NCBI GenBank assembly: GCA_027214345.1 | Contig: JAPWHR010000006.1 | Span: 62,001-126,000, forward strand | Source: Comamonadaceae bacterium G21597-S1 | Lineage (GTDB): Bacteria > Pseudomonadota > Gammaproteobacteria > Burkholderiales > Burkholderiaceae_C | Direction of reading: 5' to 3' | DNA length: 64,000 bases | Shown: one piece after another, positions 51,147-59,980 of the stretch | Position numbering within the stretch: position 1 is the stretch's first letter | Layout of the letters: each line of letters begins with the position of its first letter | Made by a program: the position numbers and the translations under genes | The notes under the pieces: model-generated | The model's database searches: none | The model's input: the letters and a program-made list of their open reading frames with translations, nothing else | Told to the model about the DNA's origin: nothing

Positions 51147-51950
51147 TCATGCCGCACCCGCGCTGGGCTTGCCGCTTGCGGGTTTGCACATGCCGATGGA
51201 TTCGCACGCAAAGGTGTAGATGCGGTCCGTGGCGTCGATGTACCCGTCCACAATCTCGAGCGCGACCCGAACGGCTGCCATGGCCTTCGGATGAACGAAG
51301 TCGAACAATACGCGGATCCACTCGGGAGCTTCAGCTGGCGTGTCCAGCAGGTCGATGCAAGCCTGCGTCACCGGCACCGGTTCTCCGGTCTGTACCGGGA
51401 TGGGGGCTTGCAGGTCCTCTGGGGTGAGGTCCATTTCGGCGGCCAAGGCGCGCAAAGCCGTCGCGGCCTCGGGACTGTCGTCGATCGGCGCGATGCCCGG
51501 GAGGTCTGTCGCAGCTTCGGCGTCGAGGTACGGAACACCCAGGTGGGCGAGCACGGCGCTCAATGCGAGTTTGCAAAGCTGCTTGCAGGTCTTGCAGGAG
51601 AAGTTCTTCCGCAGTGCGCCGGCTTCCCGCTTGAAGAAGGCGACGGTGACACGGACGGCCGCCTTGCCGGCGCTGATGATGCGGATCGCCAGTTCTTCGG
51701 TGCCTTGGGCCAGAGCCAGGAAGCGGAGTTTCACCCGCGCCAGGCGGGAGAGTTCATCCCGTGCTTCGATCGAGAGCGGTTCGAGCCGGACGTCGAGGTC
51801 GGCATCACCCGTTGGCGCTTCCATCATCACCACGGCGTGTGTGGCGCCCTCGGGGACGGCATACACATGTTCGAATGCGGCGCTCGCGGTGGCTTCGCCG
51901 TCAGCGTTGAAGACCGTCGCGGATCCGTCCGAGATTGCGCTGTGTTTCAT
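51147..51950 (-). CDS. Hypothetical protein with clustered cysteines
   Basis: I do not recognise this 267-aa protein. The N-terminal ~55 residues look like a short beta domain (FEHVYAVPEGATHAVVMMEAP). A helical region (about 60-110) follows, then a FSCKTCKQLC cluster (Cys119, 122, 126) in a hydrophobic helix, an acidic Pro-rich linker (about 145-195), Cys198, and a helical end with Cys249 and Cys255 (FACESIGMC). Paired cysteines around amphipathic helices recall saposin-like folds or a metal site; this is a guess. There is no signal peptide. GGAGG precedes ATG 51950. It is convergent with ppsA, 6 bp apart. Confidence 0.65.
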   Translation of the reverse strand: MKHSAISDGSATVFNADGEATASAAFEHVYAVPEGATHAVVMMEAPTGDADLDVRLEPLSIEARDELSRLARVKLRFLALAQGTEELAIRIISAGKAAVRVTVAFFKREAGALRKNFSCKTCKQLCKLALSAVLAHLGVPYLDAEAATDLPGIAPIDDSPEAATALRALAAEMDLTPEDLQAPIPVQTGEPVPVTQACIDLLDTPAEAPEWIRVLFDFVHPKAMAAVRVALEIVDGYIDATDRIYTFACESIGMCKPASGKPSAGAA

Positions 51951-52043
51951 GGTTCATTCCCTCCGGCGTCCCGGGTCAGTTCGGTTGGCGCAGCTGACGG
52001 ACCCCATCGTCAGTCGCCCGCCCCTGGTCGCCATCCATGGCGC

Positions 52044-52538
52044 TCAAGCCCCTTGTTCATGCAATTGCACGTCGAATCCTTCGGCAGGTGACGGGGCTTC
52101 GAAGAGCGACGTGATCTGCAAGAAGGTGGCTTCATCGAGCTCGTGCGACCCTTCCGGGCGTTCCGAGTTGCGTTGGGCGATGCGACGCAGGCAAATCGCG
52201 TTGCTGGCGCGGAGGTAATGAAGCGTGTGCGCCGATTGTGCGTGTTGGATGAGGGATCCGAACCATTGGCGGGACCGAGCCGTGTTGGCAGGAAAGTCCA
52301 ATACCACCGATCGATGGGCCAGCATGTCGACAACCAGGGGCTCCACGACCTGCTTGATGCGGCGGGAATACCTGATGTAGTCGTCAAAGTCGCGCATCTC
52401 GTCCGGAAACAGCCGCGCGAGCCAGATGTCTTCGCTGATCAGGACAGCGTCGTGTTGTTTGGCAAGCGTCCTGGACAGGGTGCTTTTCCCTGCCCCGGCC
52501 TTGCCACACATGAAATGCAGGCGGGTTCGGCTTGTCAT
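52044..52538 (-). CDS. Small AAA/P-loop kinase (AAA_33, zeta-toxin-like fold)
   Basis: The protein has 164 aa. Walker A is GKAGAGKST (12-20). A SEDIWLARLFPDEM segment follows, then VVLDFPANTARSRQWFGSLI and a LID-like RIAQRNSERPEG motif, the pattern of small-molecule kinases of the AAA_33/zeta group. The substrate is unknown. ATG 52538 starts MTSRTRLHFMCG; the longer frame upstream overlaps the LysE promoter and adds unrelated residues. It lies upstream of the unrecognised cysteine protein on the same strand. By eye its GC content is slightly lower than its neighbours, a possible sign of transfer. Confidence 0.78.
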   Translation of the reverse strand: MTSRTRLHFMCGKAGAGKSTLSRTLAKQHDAVLISEDIWLARLFPDEMRDFDDYIRYSRRIKQVVEPLVVDMLAHRSVVLDFPANTARSRQWFGSLIQHAQSAHTLHYLRASNAICLRRIAQRNSERPEGSHELDEATFLQITSLFEAPSPAEGFDVQLHEQGA

Positions 52539-52719
52539 GGCTCGGTCATTTACGGGATGCGTGTGACGTGATGCAACGCGATCGGCAGTCACCATCCATA
52601 TGGTGCCACAGCAAGGCATCGCGAGCCGTCTGCGGCGCCGGCCCTGCGGCAAGGACCTATGATTCAGTCCGCCGGCATCGGATATTCCGGTGCCGATGAC
52701 GCGTACCGCTTCCCCCGCC

Positions 52720-53403
52720 ATGCCATTCGCCCTCGACTTGCCGGTCCTCTCCGCCTTTACGCTGCTGTGGCTCGCCATCGTGCCCACACCGGGGCCGAAT
52801 GCGTTGCTGGTGACGCACGTGGCAGTGACCCGCACGCCGGCGCATCTGGGCTACGCCATTGCGGGCAATGTGACGGGGATTGCCATGCTGGCGGCGCTGG
52901 CCCTGATCGGATGGGCGGCGATCCTGCAAGCCTTTCCGTGGTTGCGCGTGGCGGTGCATGTGTTTGGCGGCCTGTATCTGATGTGGCTGGGCGCGCGCCT
53001 CGTGCAACGGGCGCGCCATGGTGAACACCTTGCTGCGGTGCCGGATCCCGGTCAAGGCACAGGCGCAGCGAACGCGCCCGAGCTGCAAGACACGTCCGAA
53101 GACTACCGCCGTACCGCGCTGCTGGGCATGGCCACGGCCTTGTCGAATGCGCAGGCGATTCTTTTCATCACCTCGATCTTTGCGGTGACGGGCTTGCTGC
53201 GTGCCAATGCCGCGACTGCCTGTGCCGCCGTGATCATCATGGTGGGTTGCAACGCGGTGTATCTGGCAGCGCTCGGCTGGTTGTTTCGGCGCGAGCGGAT
53301 GCGTGCCGGTTATGCGCGTTATCGGCGTGTGCTGGATGGCACGATCGGCAGCCTGTTCCTGCTGTTCGGCGGGCGCTTGTTGTGGCGTGCACTGGTGCGC
53401 TGA
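52720..53403 (+). CDS. LysE/RhtB-family amino-acid exporter
   Basis: The protein has 227 aa and six hydrophobic segments. The family signature TPGPNALLVTHVAV lies 20 residues from this ATG, matching typical spacing. HVFGGLYLMWLGARLVQRA and FFITSIF-like segments (LFITSIFAVTGLL) follow, and GTIGSLFLLFGGRLLW ends the protein. A cytoplasmic loop (about 105-130) is hydrophilic. Substrates are commonly basic or neutral amino acids or analogues. ATG 52696 and GTG 52690 are in-frame alternatives; none has a clear Shine-Dalgarno. Confidence 0.82.
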   Translation: MPFALDLPVLSAFTLLWLAIVPTPGPNALLVTHVAVTRTPAHLGYAIAGNVTGIAMLAALALIGWAAILQAFPWLRVAVHVFGGLYLMWLGARLVQRARHGEHLAAVPDPGQGTGAANAPELQDTSEDYRRTALLGMATALSNAQAILFITSIFAVTGLLRANAATACAAVIIMVGCNAVYLAALGWLFRRERMRAGYARYRRVLDGTIGSLFLLFGGRLLWRALVR

Positions 53404-53409
53404 GTTTTT

Positions 53410-53434
53410 CCTGTCGGCAACGGGTGTCGACAGG
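53410..53434. terminator. Weak hairpin between convergent genes
   Basis: CCTGTCG, an 11-nt loop, then CGACAGG form a 7-bp stem 7 bp after the LysE stop. A T5 run lies on the wrong side for rightward termination, so this is a weak call. Confidence 0.25.
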
Positions 53435-53476
53435 CGTCGCAGTCAAGGCCGTTGGCCCGACCCACCTTGATTCACG

Positions 53477-53818
53477 TCAGCGCCGCGGCTTGTCGCTGTG
53501 CGACACCTCGAACCCATCGGCCACATAGGCCGGGCCTTTCATCAGCCAGACGATCAGGCAGCCGATCGTGACCGTGAGCACCAGCGTCCAGACGAAGATG
53601 ACCAGGCCGATCATCATGTAGTCGAAGCGCTGGATCTCGCGCGCGAGCGCGGCGGCGGAGTCGGCCGTGAGCCACCAGCGCGCCGACAGCGCGACCAGCG
53701 CCGGCAGCAGCGTGCCGGCCAGCCACACGGTCGGCATCAGGCGCAGGATGCGCCATTCCAGGCCGGGCGGGCTGCGCCGGTGACCGGGGAGTTTGCGCAA
53801 CCAGTTCATGGATTCCAT
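53477..53818 (-). CDS. Small membrane protein, conserved hypothetical
   Basis: The protein has 113 aa. A basic N-terminus (WLRKLPGHRRSPPGLEWRILR) is followed by two transmembrane helices (about 29-48 and 70-93) and a short tail starting MKGPAYVADGFEV. The order WLRKLPGHRR, LEWRILR, then VWLMKGPAYVADG matches an uncharacterised family I recall from Comamonadaceae-type genomes. Function is unknown. ATG 53809 is a second possible start. It is convergent with the LysE gene. Confidence 0.7.
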   Translation of the reverse strand: MESMNWLRKLPGHRRSPPGLEWRILRLMPTVWLAGTLLPALVALSARWWLTADSAAALAREIQRFDYMMIGLVIFVWTLVLTVTIGCLIVWLMKGPAYVADGFEVSHSDKPRR

Positions 53819-53989
53819 CTTACGCCCGCGGCGCGACCGGTGTCGGGTACCGGGTCATGTGGCTGGTGCATTCGCCTGGCCGCGGCGGCCGGGATCGGCG
53901 CGAGGGGGTACAGTCGGCTCCAGCCCGCCGCGCCGCGAACGGCATGATGCCCGCATGCAGGCACGGGTCGAACCAGCCAGTACCACCGG

Positions 53990-54922
53990 ATGCCACCACC
54001 GCCACCACCTCCACCCACGAACCAGGCCGCATCGTTCGCCGCCGCCACGCCCCCGCCGTCGGCGTCGTCATCGTCGACGATCCGCGCCGTGCCCTGGATG
54101 GCTGGCTGGCTGGGCCTGATGGTCGTGATGGCCATATCCGGCCGGCAGGCCACGCGCGAACTCGATGTTTTCCAGGTGATGGAGGTGCGTTCGCTGATCG
54201 GCCTGCTGATGCTTGCGCCGCTGGTGCATGCCGCCGGTGGCCTGCGGGCGATGCGCACCGCGCGGCCCGGCTTGCACCTGGTGCGCAACACCGTGCATTA
54301 CGGCGCCCAATATGCGTGGCTTTATGCGCTGACCCTGATTCCGCTGGCGCAACTGGTCGCGCTCGAGTTCACGATGCCGATCTGGACCTTGCTGCTGGCC
54401 GCGGCGTTCCTGGGCGAGTCGCTCAACCGCTGGAAGGCCGCCGCGGTGGCCCTGGGCGTGATCGGTGTCGTGCTGATCGTGCGTCCGGCCCAGGCCGGCG
54501 TCAGTCCGGGGCAGGCGATTGCCCTGGCGGCGGCGGTCGGATTCGCGGTGTCGGTGATCTTTGTCAAGCTGCTCACGCGCACCGAGGACGCGACCCGCAT
54601 CATGTTCTGGATGCTGATCGTGCAGTCGGTGCTCGGCGCCTGGCCGGCGCTGGCGACCTGGCGCTGGCCGTCGCCGACGGTCTGGGGCTGGCTGGTCGTG
54701 ATCGCCTTCTGCGGCACCTTCTCGCATTACTGCATGGCCCGCGCGATGCGCCACGCGCAGGCGACGGTGATCGTGCCGATGGATTTCCTGCGCGTGCCGC
54801 TTACCGCGCTCGCCGGCTGGGCCATCTACGCCGAGCAGATCGACCTGCTGATGGTGGCGGGCACCGGGCTGATCCTGGCCGGCAACCTGCTGAACCTGCG
54901 ACGCGTGCCGGCCAGGTCCTGA
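53990..54922 (+). CDS. DMT-superfamily transporter, EamA type
   Basis: This 310-aa inner-membrane protein has ten predicted helices in two EamA repeats (about 37-165 and 170-305). Landmarks are VRSLIGLLMLAPLV, LIPLAQLVALEFTMPIWTLLLAA, VALGVIGVVLIVRPAQAG and VPMDFLRVPLTALAGWAIYAE. It may export small metabolites. The N-terminus from ATG 53990 is a poly-Pro/Ser run (MPPPPPPPPTNQAA) that is unlikely to be conserved; ATG 54098 (MAGWLGLMVV) would start at the first helix and may be correct. Confidence 0.8.
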   Translation: MPPPPPPPPTNQAASFAAATPPPSASSSSTIRAVPWMAGWLGLMVVMAISGRQATRELDVFQVMEVRSLIGLLMLAPLVHAAGGLRAMRTARPGLHLVRNTVHYGAQYAWLYALTLIPLAQLVALEFTMPIWTLLLAAAFLGESLNRWKAAAVALGVIGVVLIVRPAQAGVSPGQAIALAAAVGFAVSVIFVKLLTRTEDATRIMFWMLIVQSVLGAWPALATWRWPSPTVWGWLVVIAFCGTFSHYCMARAMRHAQATVIVPMDFLRVPLTALAGWAIYAEQIDLLMVAGTGLILAGNLLNLRRVPARS

Positions 54923-54980
54923 TGTGGGACCGGTCCTGCCAACCGGCTGGCCGGCAATCGGTCGGCTGGTGAATCCAGGA

Positions 54981-55595
54981 TCAACGCTCGTCGGCCGATG
55001 CGTTGTTTTTTGTACCCGAGGCCGTTGCCGGCCATGTCGCGCGCAGCAGCGCAGCGCAGCCGGCGCCGGCCAGCGCGCCGCTCAGGTGCGCCGCGTTGAC
55101 GACGTTGAAACCCCACAGCGGATCGAATGCCATCGGCTGCGACCAGGCCGCTTCCGCCAGCAGCTTGAGCGCCAGCGCCGCCAGCAACACGCCGGATGCG
55201 ATGCGCGAGCCCGGCCGCCAGGCGTGCACCGCCAGCACCGCCAGCATCGCCATCAGCAGCCCGGACATGCCGGCGTACCAGCTGACCTGCGGCCAGGCTG
55301 CCAGCCCCAGCGTGCCCAGCGGCCAGGCCAGCAGGACCGCCAGCGTGGCCGGCCATTGCGCGCGCAGGAACATGCCGAGCACGGCGAGCACCAGCAGGCC
55401 GCCGAGGTTGACCAGCAGGTGGGCCGGCGACAGGTGCACCAGGCTGGCGGTCCACAACATCCACGGGTGCTGCGGCCAGGCCGATACGTGCCACACCAGC
55501 ACCAGCGGGCGTGCGCTGGCCTGTGCGGCCAGGCTGGCCAGGACCAGCGCGCTGCACAGGCCGGTCCATGCCAGGTGACCGTCAGGCCCGCGCAG
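54981..55595 (-). CDS. Rhombosortase-like rhomboid protease, probable CUG start
   Basis: The protein has about 204 aa. It is a small rhomboid-fold protease with LVHLSPAHLLVNLGG, nucleophile Ser111 in WYAGMSGLL and catalytic His170 in NAAHLSGALAGAGCA, the compact rhombosortase pattern. These enzymes process C-terminal GlyGly-CTERM sorting signals. The first helix (HLAWTGLCSALVLASLAAQ) lies upstream of the only standard start (GTG 55502). A CTG at 55595 with AGGAG 6 nt before it restores that helix. The gene overlaps the RND pump stop by 14 bp, an odd coupling. No GlyGly-CTERM protein is in the window. Confidence 0.65.
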   Translation of the reverse strand: MRGPDGHLAWTGLCSALVLASLAAQASARPLVLVWHVSAWPQHPWMLWTASLVHLSPAHLLVNLGGLLVLAVLGMFLRAQWPATLAVLLAWPLGTLGLAAWPQVSWYAGMSGLLMAMLAVLAVHAWRPGSRIASGVLLAALALKLLAEAAWSQPMAFDPLWGFNVVNAAHLSGALAGAGCAALLRATWPATASGTKNNASADER

Positions 55596-58500
55596 CGGGG
55601 GCTCCTGCCGCGGCGGGGTCGCCGATGGCCGGTGGTGGGGCGTCGTCGCGGCGGCCGGGCCGGCGTTGCAGCCAATGCAGCAGTCGGCGCCAGCCGTTGC
55701 CGACGTCGTCGATGTAGGTGAACACCGCCGGCACCACCAGCAGGCTGAGCACGGTGGAGGTGATCAGGCCGCCGATCACGGCGATCGCCATCGGCGAGCG
55801 GAAGCTGGCATCGGCCACGCCCAGGCCGAGCGCGATCGGCATCATGCCCGCGCCCATGGCCAGCGTGGTCATGACGATGGGCCGTGCGCGCTTGTGGCAG
55901 GCGTCGAGCAGGGCGTCGACGCGCGACAGGCCGTGGTCGCGCCGCGCGACGATGGCGTATTCGACCAGCAGGATGGAGTTCTTGGTCGCGATGCCCATCA
56001 GCATGATCAGGCCGATCAGCGACGGCATCGAGAAACTCTTGCCGGCCAGCAACAGCCCGACGAAGGCGCCGCCCAGCGACAGCGGCAAGGCGCACAGGAT
56101 GGTCACCGGATGCAGGAAGTCCTTGAACAACAGCACCAGCACGATGTAGATGCAGAGCACGCCGGTCAGCATGGCCAGGCCGAAGCTGGCGAACAGTTCG
56201 CCCATCACCTCGGCGTCGCCGATCTCGATGATCTTCACGCCGGGCGGCAGCTGCTTGACGGCTGGCAGCTTCTCGACCTGGGCCTTGACGTCGCCCAGCG
56301 GCAAGCCGGAGAGTTCGATCTCGAAATTGACGTTGCGCGCCCGGTCGTATCGGTCGATGACGGCCGGCCCGCCGGTCATCTCGAGCGTTGCGACCTGGCC
56401 CAGCATGACCGGCCCGCGCGTACCCGGCACCGCCAGACGCTCGAGCAGCGCCAGGTTGCCGCGCGCCGAGTCCTGCAGCCGCACGACGATCGGGACCTGG
56501 CGTTGCGACAGGTTGAGCTTGGGCAAGGCGACGTCGTAGTCGCCCAGCGTGGCGATGCGCAAGGTGTCGCCGATCGCGGCACTGCTCACGCCCAGGTCGG
56601 CGGCGCGTGCGAAGTCCGGCCGCACGGCGATCTCCGGTCGGATCAGGCTGGCACTGGAGGCCACGCTGCCCAGGCCGGGGATGGTGCGCAAGTCGTTCTC
56701 GACCGCCAGCGCGGCCTTTTGCAACGCGACCGGATCGTCGCCGGTCAGCACCAGGATGTATTTCTCGCCCGAGCCGCCCAGGCCGACCTTGCTGCGCGTG
56801 CCGGGCAGGCGTTCGAGCGCGGCGCGCATGTTGTTCTCGATGCCCTGCTTGCGCGGCCGGGTGCCGCGTTCGGTCAGCTTCACGGTCAGCGTCGCCTTGC
56901 GCACCTCGCCCGAACCCTGGGGCGCGAACGGATCGGCGCCTGCCGTGCCGCCGCCGATCGTCGTGTAGACCCCCTTGACATGTTCGACGCCGGTGACCAG
57001 CAGGCGTGCCTGCTCGGCGGCGCGCAGCGTCTGCTGCAGGGTCGATCCCGGCGGCAGTTCCAGGTAGACCTGGGTCTGCGAGTTGTCGTCCGGCGGGATG
57101 AAGCCGGTGGGCAGCAGCGGGATCAGCATCACCGAGCCGAAGAAAAACGCCGTGGCGCCGATCATGGTCAGGAGGCGATGCCGCAGGCACCACGCGGCCA
57201 TGCGCATGTACAGCTTCATCCAGCCCGGCTCCTTGTGCTCGCCCTTGATCGGCTTGAGGATGTAGGCCGCCATCATCGGCGTGAGCATGCGTGCCACGAC
57301 CAGCGAGGCCACGACGGCCAGCGACGCGGTCCAGCCGAACTGTTTGAAGAACTTGCCGGCCACGCCGCTCATGAAGGCCGTGGGCAGGAACACCGCGACC
57401 AGCGTGAAGGTGGTGGCGATCACCGCCAGGCCGATCTCGTCGGCCGCTTCCATTGCGGCCTGGTACGGTGTCTTGCCCATGCGCAGGTGGCGCACGATGT
57501 TCTCGACCTCGACGATGGCGTCGTCGACCAGGATGCCGACCACCAGCGACAAGGCCAGCAGCGTGATGACGTTGACGGAAAAACCCAGCAGGTACATGCC
57601 GGCGAACGCCGGGATCACCGACAGCGGCAACGCGACCGCCGAGACGAAGGTCGCGCGTACGTTGCGCAGGAACAGCCACACCACCAGCACCGCCAGCACC
57701 GCGCCTTCGTACAGCAGGTGCATGGAGCCGGTGTATTCCTCCTGCACCGGTTCGACGAAGTTGAAGGACTCGGTGAGCTCGATGTCCGGATGCGCGGCCT
57801 GCAGCTCGGCCAGCGCCTGCTGCACCGCCGCGCCCACCGTGACCTCGCTCTCGCCCTTGCTGCGCGAGACCTCGAAACCCACCACCGGCTGGCCGTCGAG
57901 CAGGGCCGCGGCGCGCGGTTCGGCAATGGTGTCGGAGACGGTGGCGACTTCGTCGAGCCGGATGCGCCGGCCGTCGGACAGCGCCAGCTGCAAGGCGCCG
58001 AGTTGCTGCGCGGTCTGCACCGTGGCGATGGTGCGCACCGGCTGCTCGCCGCCGCCCACGTCGACACGGCCACCGGCGCTTTCCTGCTGCATCTGGCGCA
58101 GCTGGCGCGAGATGTCGGCGGCGGTGGCGCCGAGCGCCTGCAGCTTGAGCGGGTCGAGCGCCACGCGCACCTCGCGGTTGACGCCGCCCACGCGGGTCAC
58201 GCCGCCGACGCCACGCACCGCCAGCAGCTTGCGCGTGACCTCGTTGTCGACGAACCAGGACAAGGCCTCGTCGTCCATGCCGGCGACGCCGGCGCGCGGG
58301 ATCGAGCGCACCGTGAAGGCCAGCACCGGTTGCGCCGCCATGTCGAGCTTGTTGACGATCGGGTCGCGCAGGTCGCCGGGCAGGTCGCTGCGCACCTTGC
58401 TGACGGCCGAGCGCACGTCGTCGACCGCCTCCTGCACCGGCTTCTCGAGCCGGAATTCGGCGGTGATGGTGACCGAGCCGTCCTGCACCTTGGTGTAGAT

Positions 58501-58740
58501 GTGCTTGAGGCCTTGCACCGAGGCGATCGAGTTCTCGAGCTTGCGCGCGACCTCGGTCTCGAGCTGGGCCGGCGCTGCGCCGGGCAGTTGCGCGCTGACG
58601 GTGACGGTGGGCAGGTCGATGTCCGGGAACTGCTGCACCTTCATCGCGTTGAACGACAACACGCCGGCGAAACACAGCAGCACGAACAGCATCACCGCCG
58701 GAATCGGATTGCGGATCGACCAGGAAGAAACGTTGAGCAT
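55582..58740 (-). CDS. RND efflux transporter permease, HAE1 (AcrB/MexB) type
   Basis: This 1052-aa inner-membrane pump has 12 helices and two large periplasmic loops. N-terminal IRNPIPAVMLFVLLCFAGVLS, DIDLPTVTVSAQLPGAAPAQLETEV and the proton-relay Asp pair in GILVDDAIVEVENI (about 405) are typical. The second half has FFGSVMLIPLLPTGFIPPDD and MGIATKNSILLVEYA. It exports hydrophobic drugs or solvents to the OMF channel. The order OMF-MFP-RND on one strand indicates a complete tripartite pump. ATG 58740 is 10 bp after the adaptor stop. Confidence 0.92.
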   Translation of the reverse strand: MLNVSSWSIRNPIPAVMLFVLLCFAGVLSFNAMKVQQFPDIDLPTVTVSAQLPGAAPAQLETEVARKLENSIASVQGLKHIYTKVQDGSVTITAEFRLEKPVQEAVDDVRSAVSKVRSDLPGDLRDPIVNKLDMAAQPVLAFTVRSIPRAGVAGMDDEALSWFVDNEVTRKLLAVRGVGGVTRVGGVNREVRVALDPLKLQALGATAADISRQLRQMQQESAGGRVDVGGGEQPVRTIATVQTAQQLGALQLALSDGRRIRLDEVATVSDTIAEPRAAALLDGQPVVGFEVSRSKGESEVTVGAAVQQALAELQAAHPDIELTESFNFVEPVQEEYTGSMHLLYEGAVLAVLVVWLFLRNVRATFVSAVALPLSVIPAFAGMYLLGFSVNVITLLALSLVVGILVDDAIVEVENIVRHLRMGKTPYQAAMEAADEIGLAVIATTFTLVAVFLPTAFMSGVAGKFFKQFGWTASLAVVASLVVARMLTPMMAAYILKPIKGEHKEPGWMKLYMRMAAWCLRHRLLTMIGATAFFFGSVMLIPLLPTGFIPPDDNSQTQVYLELPPGSTLQQTLRAAEQARLLVTGVEHVKGVYTTIGGGTAGADPFAPQGSGEVRKATLTVKLTERGTRPRKQGIENNMRAALERLPGTRSKVGLGGSGEKYILVLTGDDPVALQKAALAVENDLRTIPGLGSVASSASLIRPEIAVRPDFARAADLGVSSAAIGDTLRIATLGDYDVALPKLNLSQRQVPIVVRLQDSARGNLALLERLAVPGTRGPVMLGQVATLEMTGGPAVIDRYDRARNVNFEIELSGLPLGDVKAQVEKLPAVKQLPPGVKIIEIGDAEVMGELFASFGLAMLTGVLCIYIVLVLLFKDFLHPVTILCALPLSLGGAFVGLLLAGKSFSMPSLIGLIMLMGIATKNSILLVEYAIVARRDHGLSRVDALLDACHKRARPIVMTTLAMGAGMMPIALGLGVADASFRSPMAIAVIGGLITSTVLSLLVVPAVFTYIDDVGNGWRRLLHWLQRRPGRRDDAPPPAIGDPAAAGAPAARA
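55602..55606 (-). promoter_or_regulatory. Shine-Dalgarno supporting a CUG start for the rhombosortase-like gene
   Basis: Minus-strand AGGAG is followed by CCCCCG and CTG (55595-55593). It lies within the last codons of the RND pump gene. Confidence 0.4.
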
Positions 58741-58750
58741 GGTCGAAACC

Positions 58751-59923
58751 TCAGCGCGATGCCGACGCTACGGGGGCGGCGGCCGCGTTGCCGGCGGCAT
58801 CGACGACGCGCACCAGGTCGCCTTCGTTCAGGAAACCCGCGCCGGTGGCAACCAGCCGGGCATTGACGTCGAACGCACTGGTGATCTCCACCTGGTCGCC
58901 GGCCTGGCGCCCGGTCTGCACCTTGATGCGCGAGACCCGGTTGTCGTCGCCGAGCTTGTAGACGTAGCTGAAGCCGTCGCGCATCACCAGCGTGGTCTGT
59001 GGCACCAGCAGCGCGCTGGAGTCGCCCAGTTCGAACGATCCGGATGCGAACATGCCGGGTTTGGCCGGGCCGGACAGGTCCTTGGTCGACGGCAGGTCGA
59101 CATAGACCAGTGCGGTGCGGGTCTTGTTGTCGACGGTCGGGCCGATGGTGCGGACCTTGCCGCGCACCTCGGCGCCGCTGGCCACCGTGACCAGCACCGG
59201 CGTTCCGGGCTTGATGCGGCCGAGTTCGTTCGACGTGACCTCGGCGCGCCATTCCAGCCGCCCCTGGCGGATCATGCGGAAGAGCTCGGTGCCGGCCGGC
59301 ACGACGGCGCCGATCGTGGCCGAGCGCGACGTGATCACGCCGCGGTCGGGCGCCAGCACCTGCGCGTGCTTGAGTCGCAACTGCTGCACGTCGAGCGCGG
59401 CCTTGGCCGCGGCCACACGTGCCTGGGCCGTCTGCTCCAACGTGAGGTACTGGTTGATCTGCTGCGTGCTCAGCGCGCCGGAATCCTTCAGCGTGCGGGC
59501 GCGTTCGGCGTTGCCCGCGGCCTCCAGCGCATTGGCCTGGGCTTCCTGCAGCTGGGCGCGTGCGAGCGCGACGTCGGCCTGCACCGTGGCGGCGTCGAAG
59601 GTGGCCAGCACCTGGCCGGCGCGCACCACGTCGCCGATGCCGGCGCGCAGCTCGGACAGGCGCAGGCCGTTGGCTTCGGTGCCGACACTGGCCTCCTGCC
59701 AGGCGGCGATGCTGCCGTTGGCGCGCAGCTGCATCGGCAGCCGGCCGAGTTGCGGGCGTACCGCGGTGACGGTCAATGCCGGCTTGGCGGTGGCCACCGG
59801 CTCAGGTGTTGCCGCCGGCGCCTCGTCGGCGCTGCTGTTGCGGGCCCACAGGGCAATCGCAGCGGCGGCGCCCAAGGCCAACGCGGCAATGACGAAGGTG
59901 TTGCGTTTGAAGGTCGAACTCAT
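58751..59923 (-). CDS. RND efflux periplasmic adaptor (MFP)
   Basis: The protein has 390 aa. An N-terminal signal-anchor (about 8-26, NTFVIAALALGAAAAIALWA) is followed by the lipoyl/barrel-sandwich domain (NGSIAAWQEASVGTEANGLRL, then DRGVITSRSATIGAVVPAGTELF). A long coiled-coil (about 125-175) rich in Ala and Gln, and beta-barrel and membrane-proximal domains with VLVTVASGAEVRGKVRTIGP, complete it. It bridges the RND pump and the outer-membrane channel. It ends 10 bp before the RND start. Confidence 0.9.
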   Translation of the reverse strand: MSSTFKRNTFVIAALALGAAAAIALWARNSSADEAPAATPEPVATAKPALTVTAVRPQLGRLPMQLRANGSIAAWQEASVGTEANGLRLSELRAGIGDVVRAGQVLATFDAATVQADVALARAQLQEAQANALEAAGNAERARTLKDSGALSTQQINQYLTLEQTAQARVAAAKAALDVQQLRLKHAQVLAPDRGVITSRSATIGAVVPAGTELFRMIRQGRLEWRAEVTSNELGRIKPGTPVLVTVASGAEVRGKVRTIGPTVDNKTRTALVYVDLPSTKDLSGPAKPGMFASGSFELGDSSALLVPQTTLVMRDGFSYVYKLGDDNRVSRIKVQTGRQAGDQVEITSAFDVNARLVATGAGFLNEGDLVRVVDAAGNAAAAPVASASR

Positions 59924-59980
59924 CGTGTCGTACTCATGGTGCGGTTGTCGGGTGTCGGCGTGCGGCGGGTGGCCGTGCCG

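Noticed and set aside
53990-54097. Poly-proline N-terminus of the EamA carrier as a functional domain
   Set aside because: It is a CCACC-repeat-driven low-complexity stretch before the first helix. ATG 54098 may be the true start, so no function was assigned.
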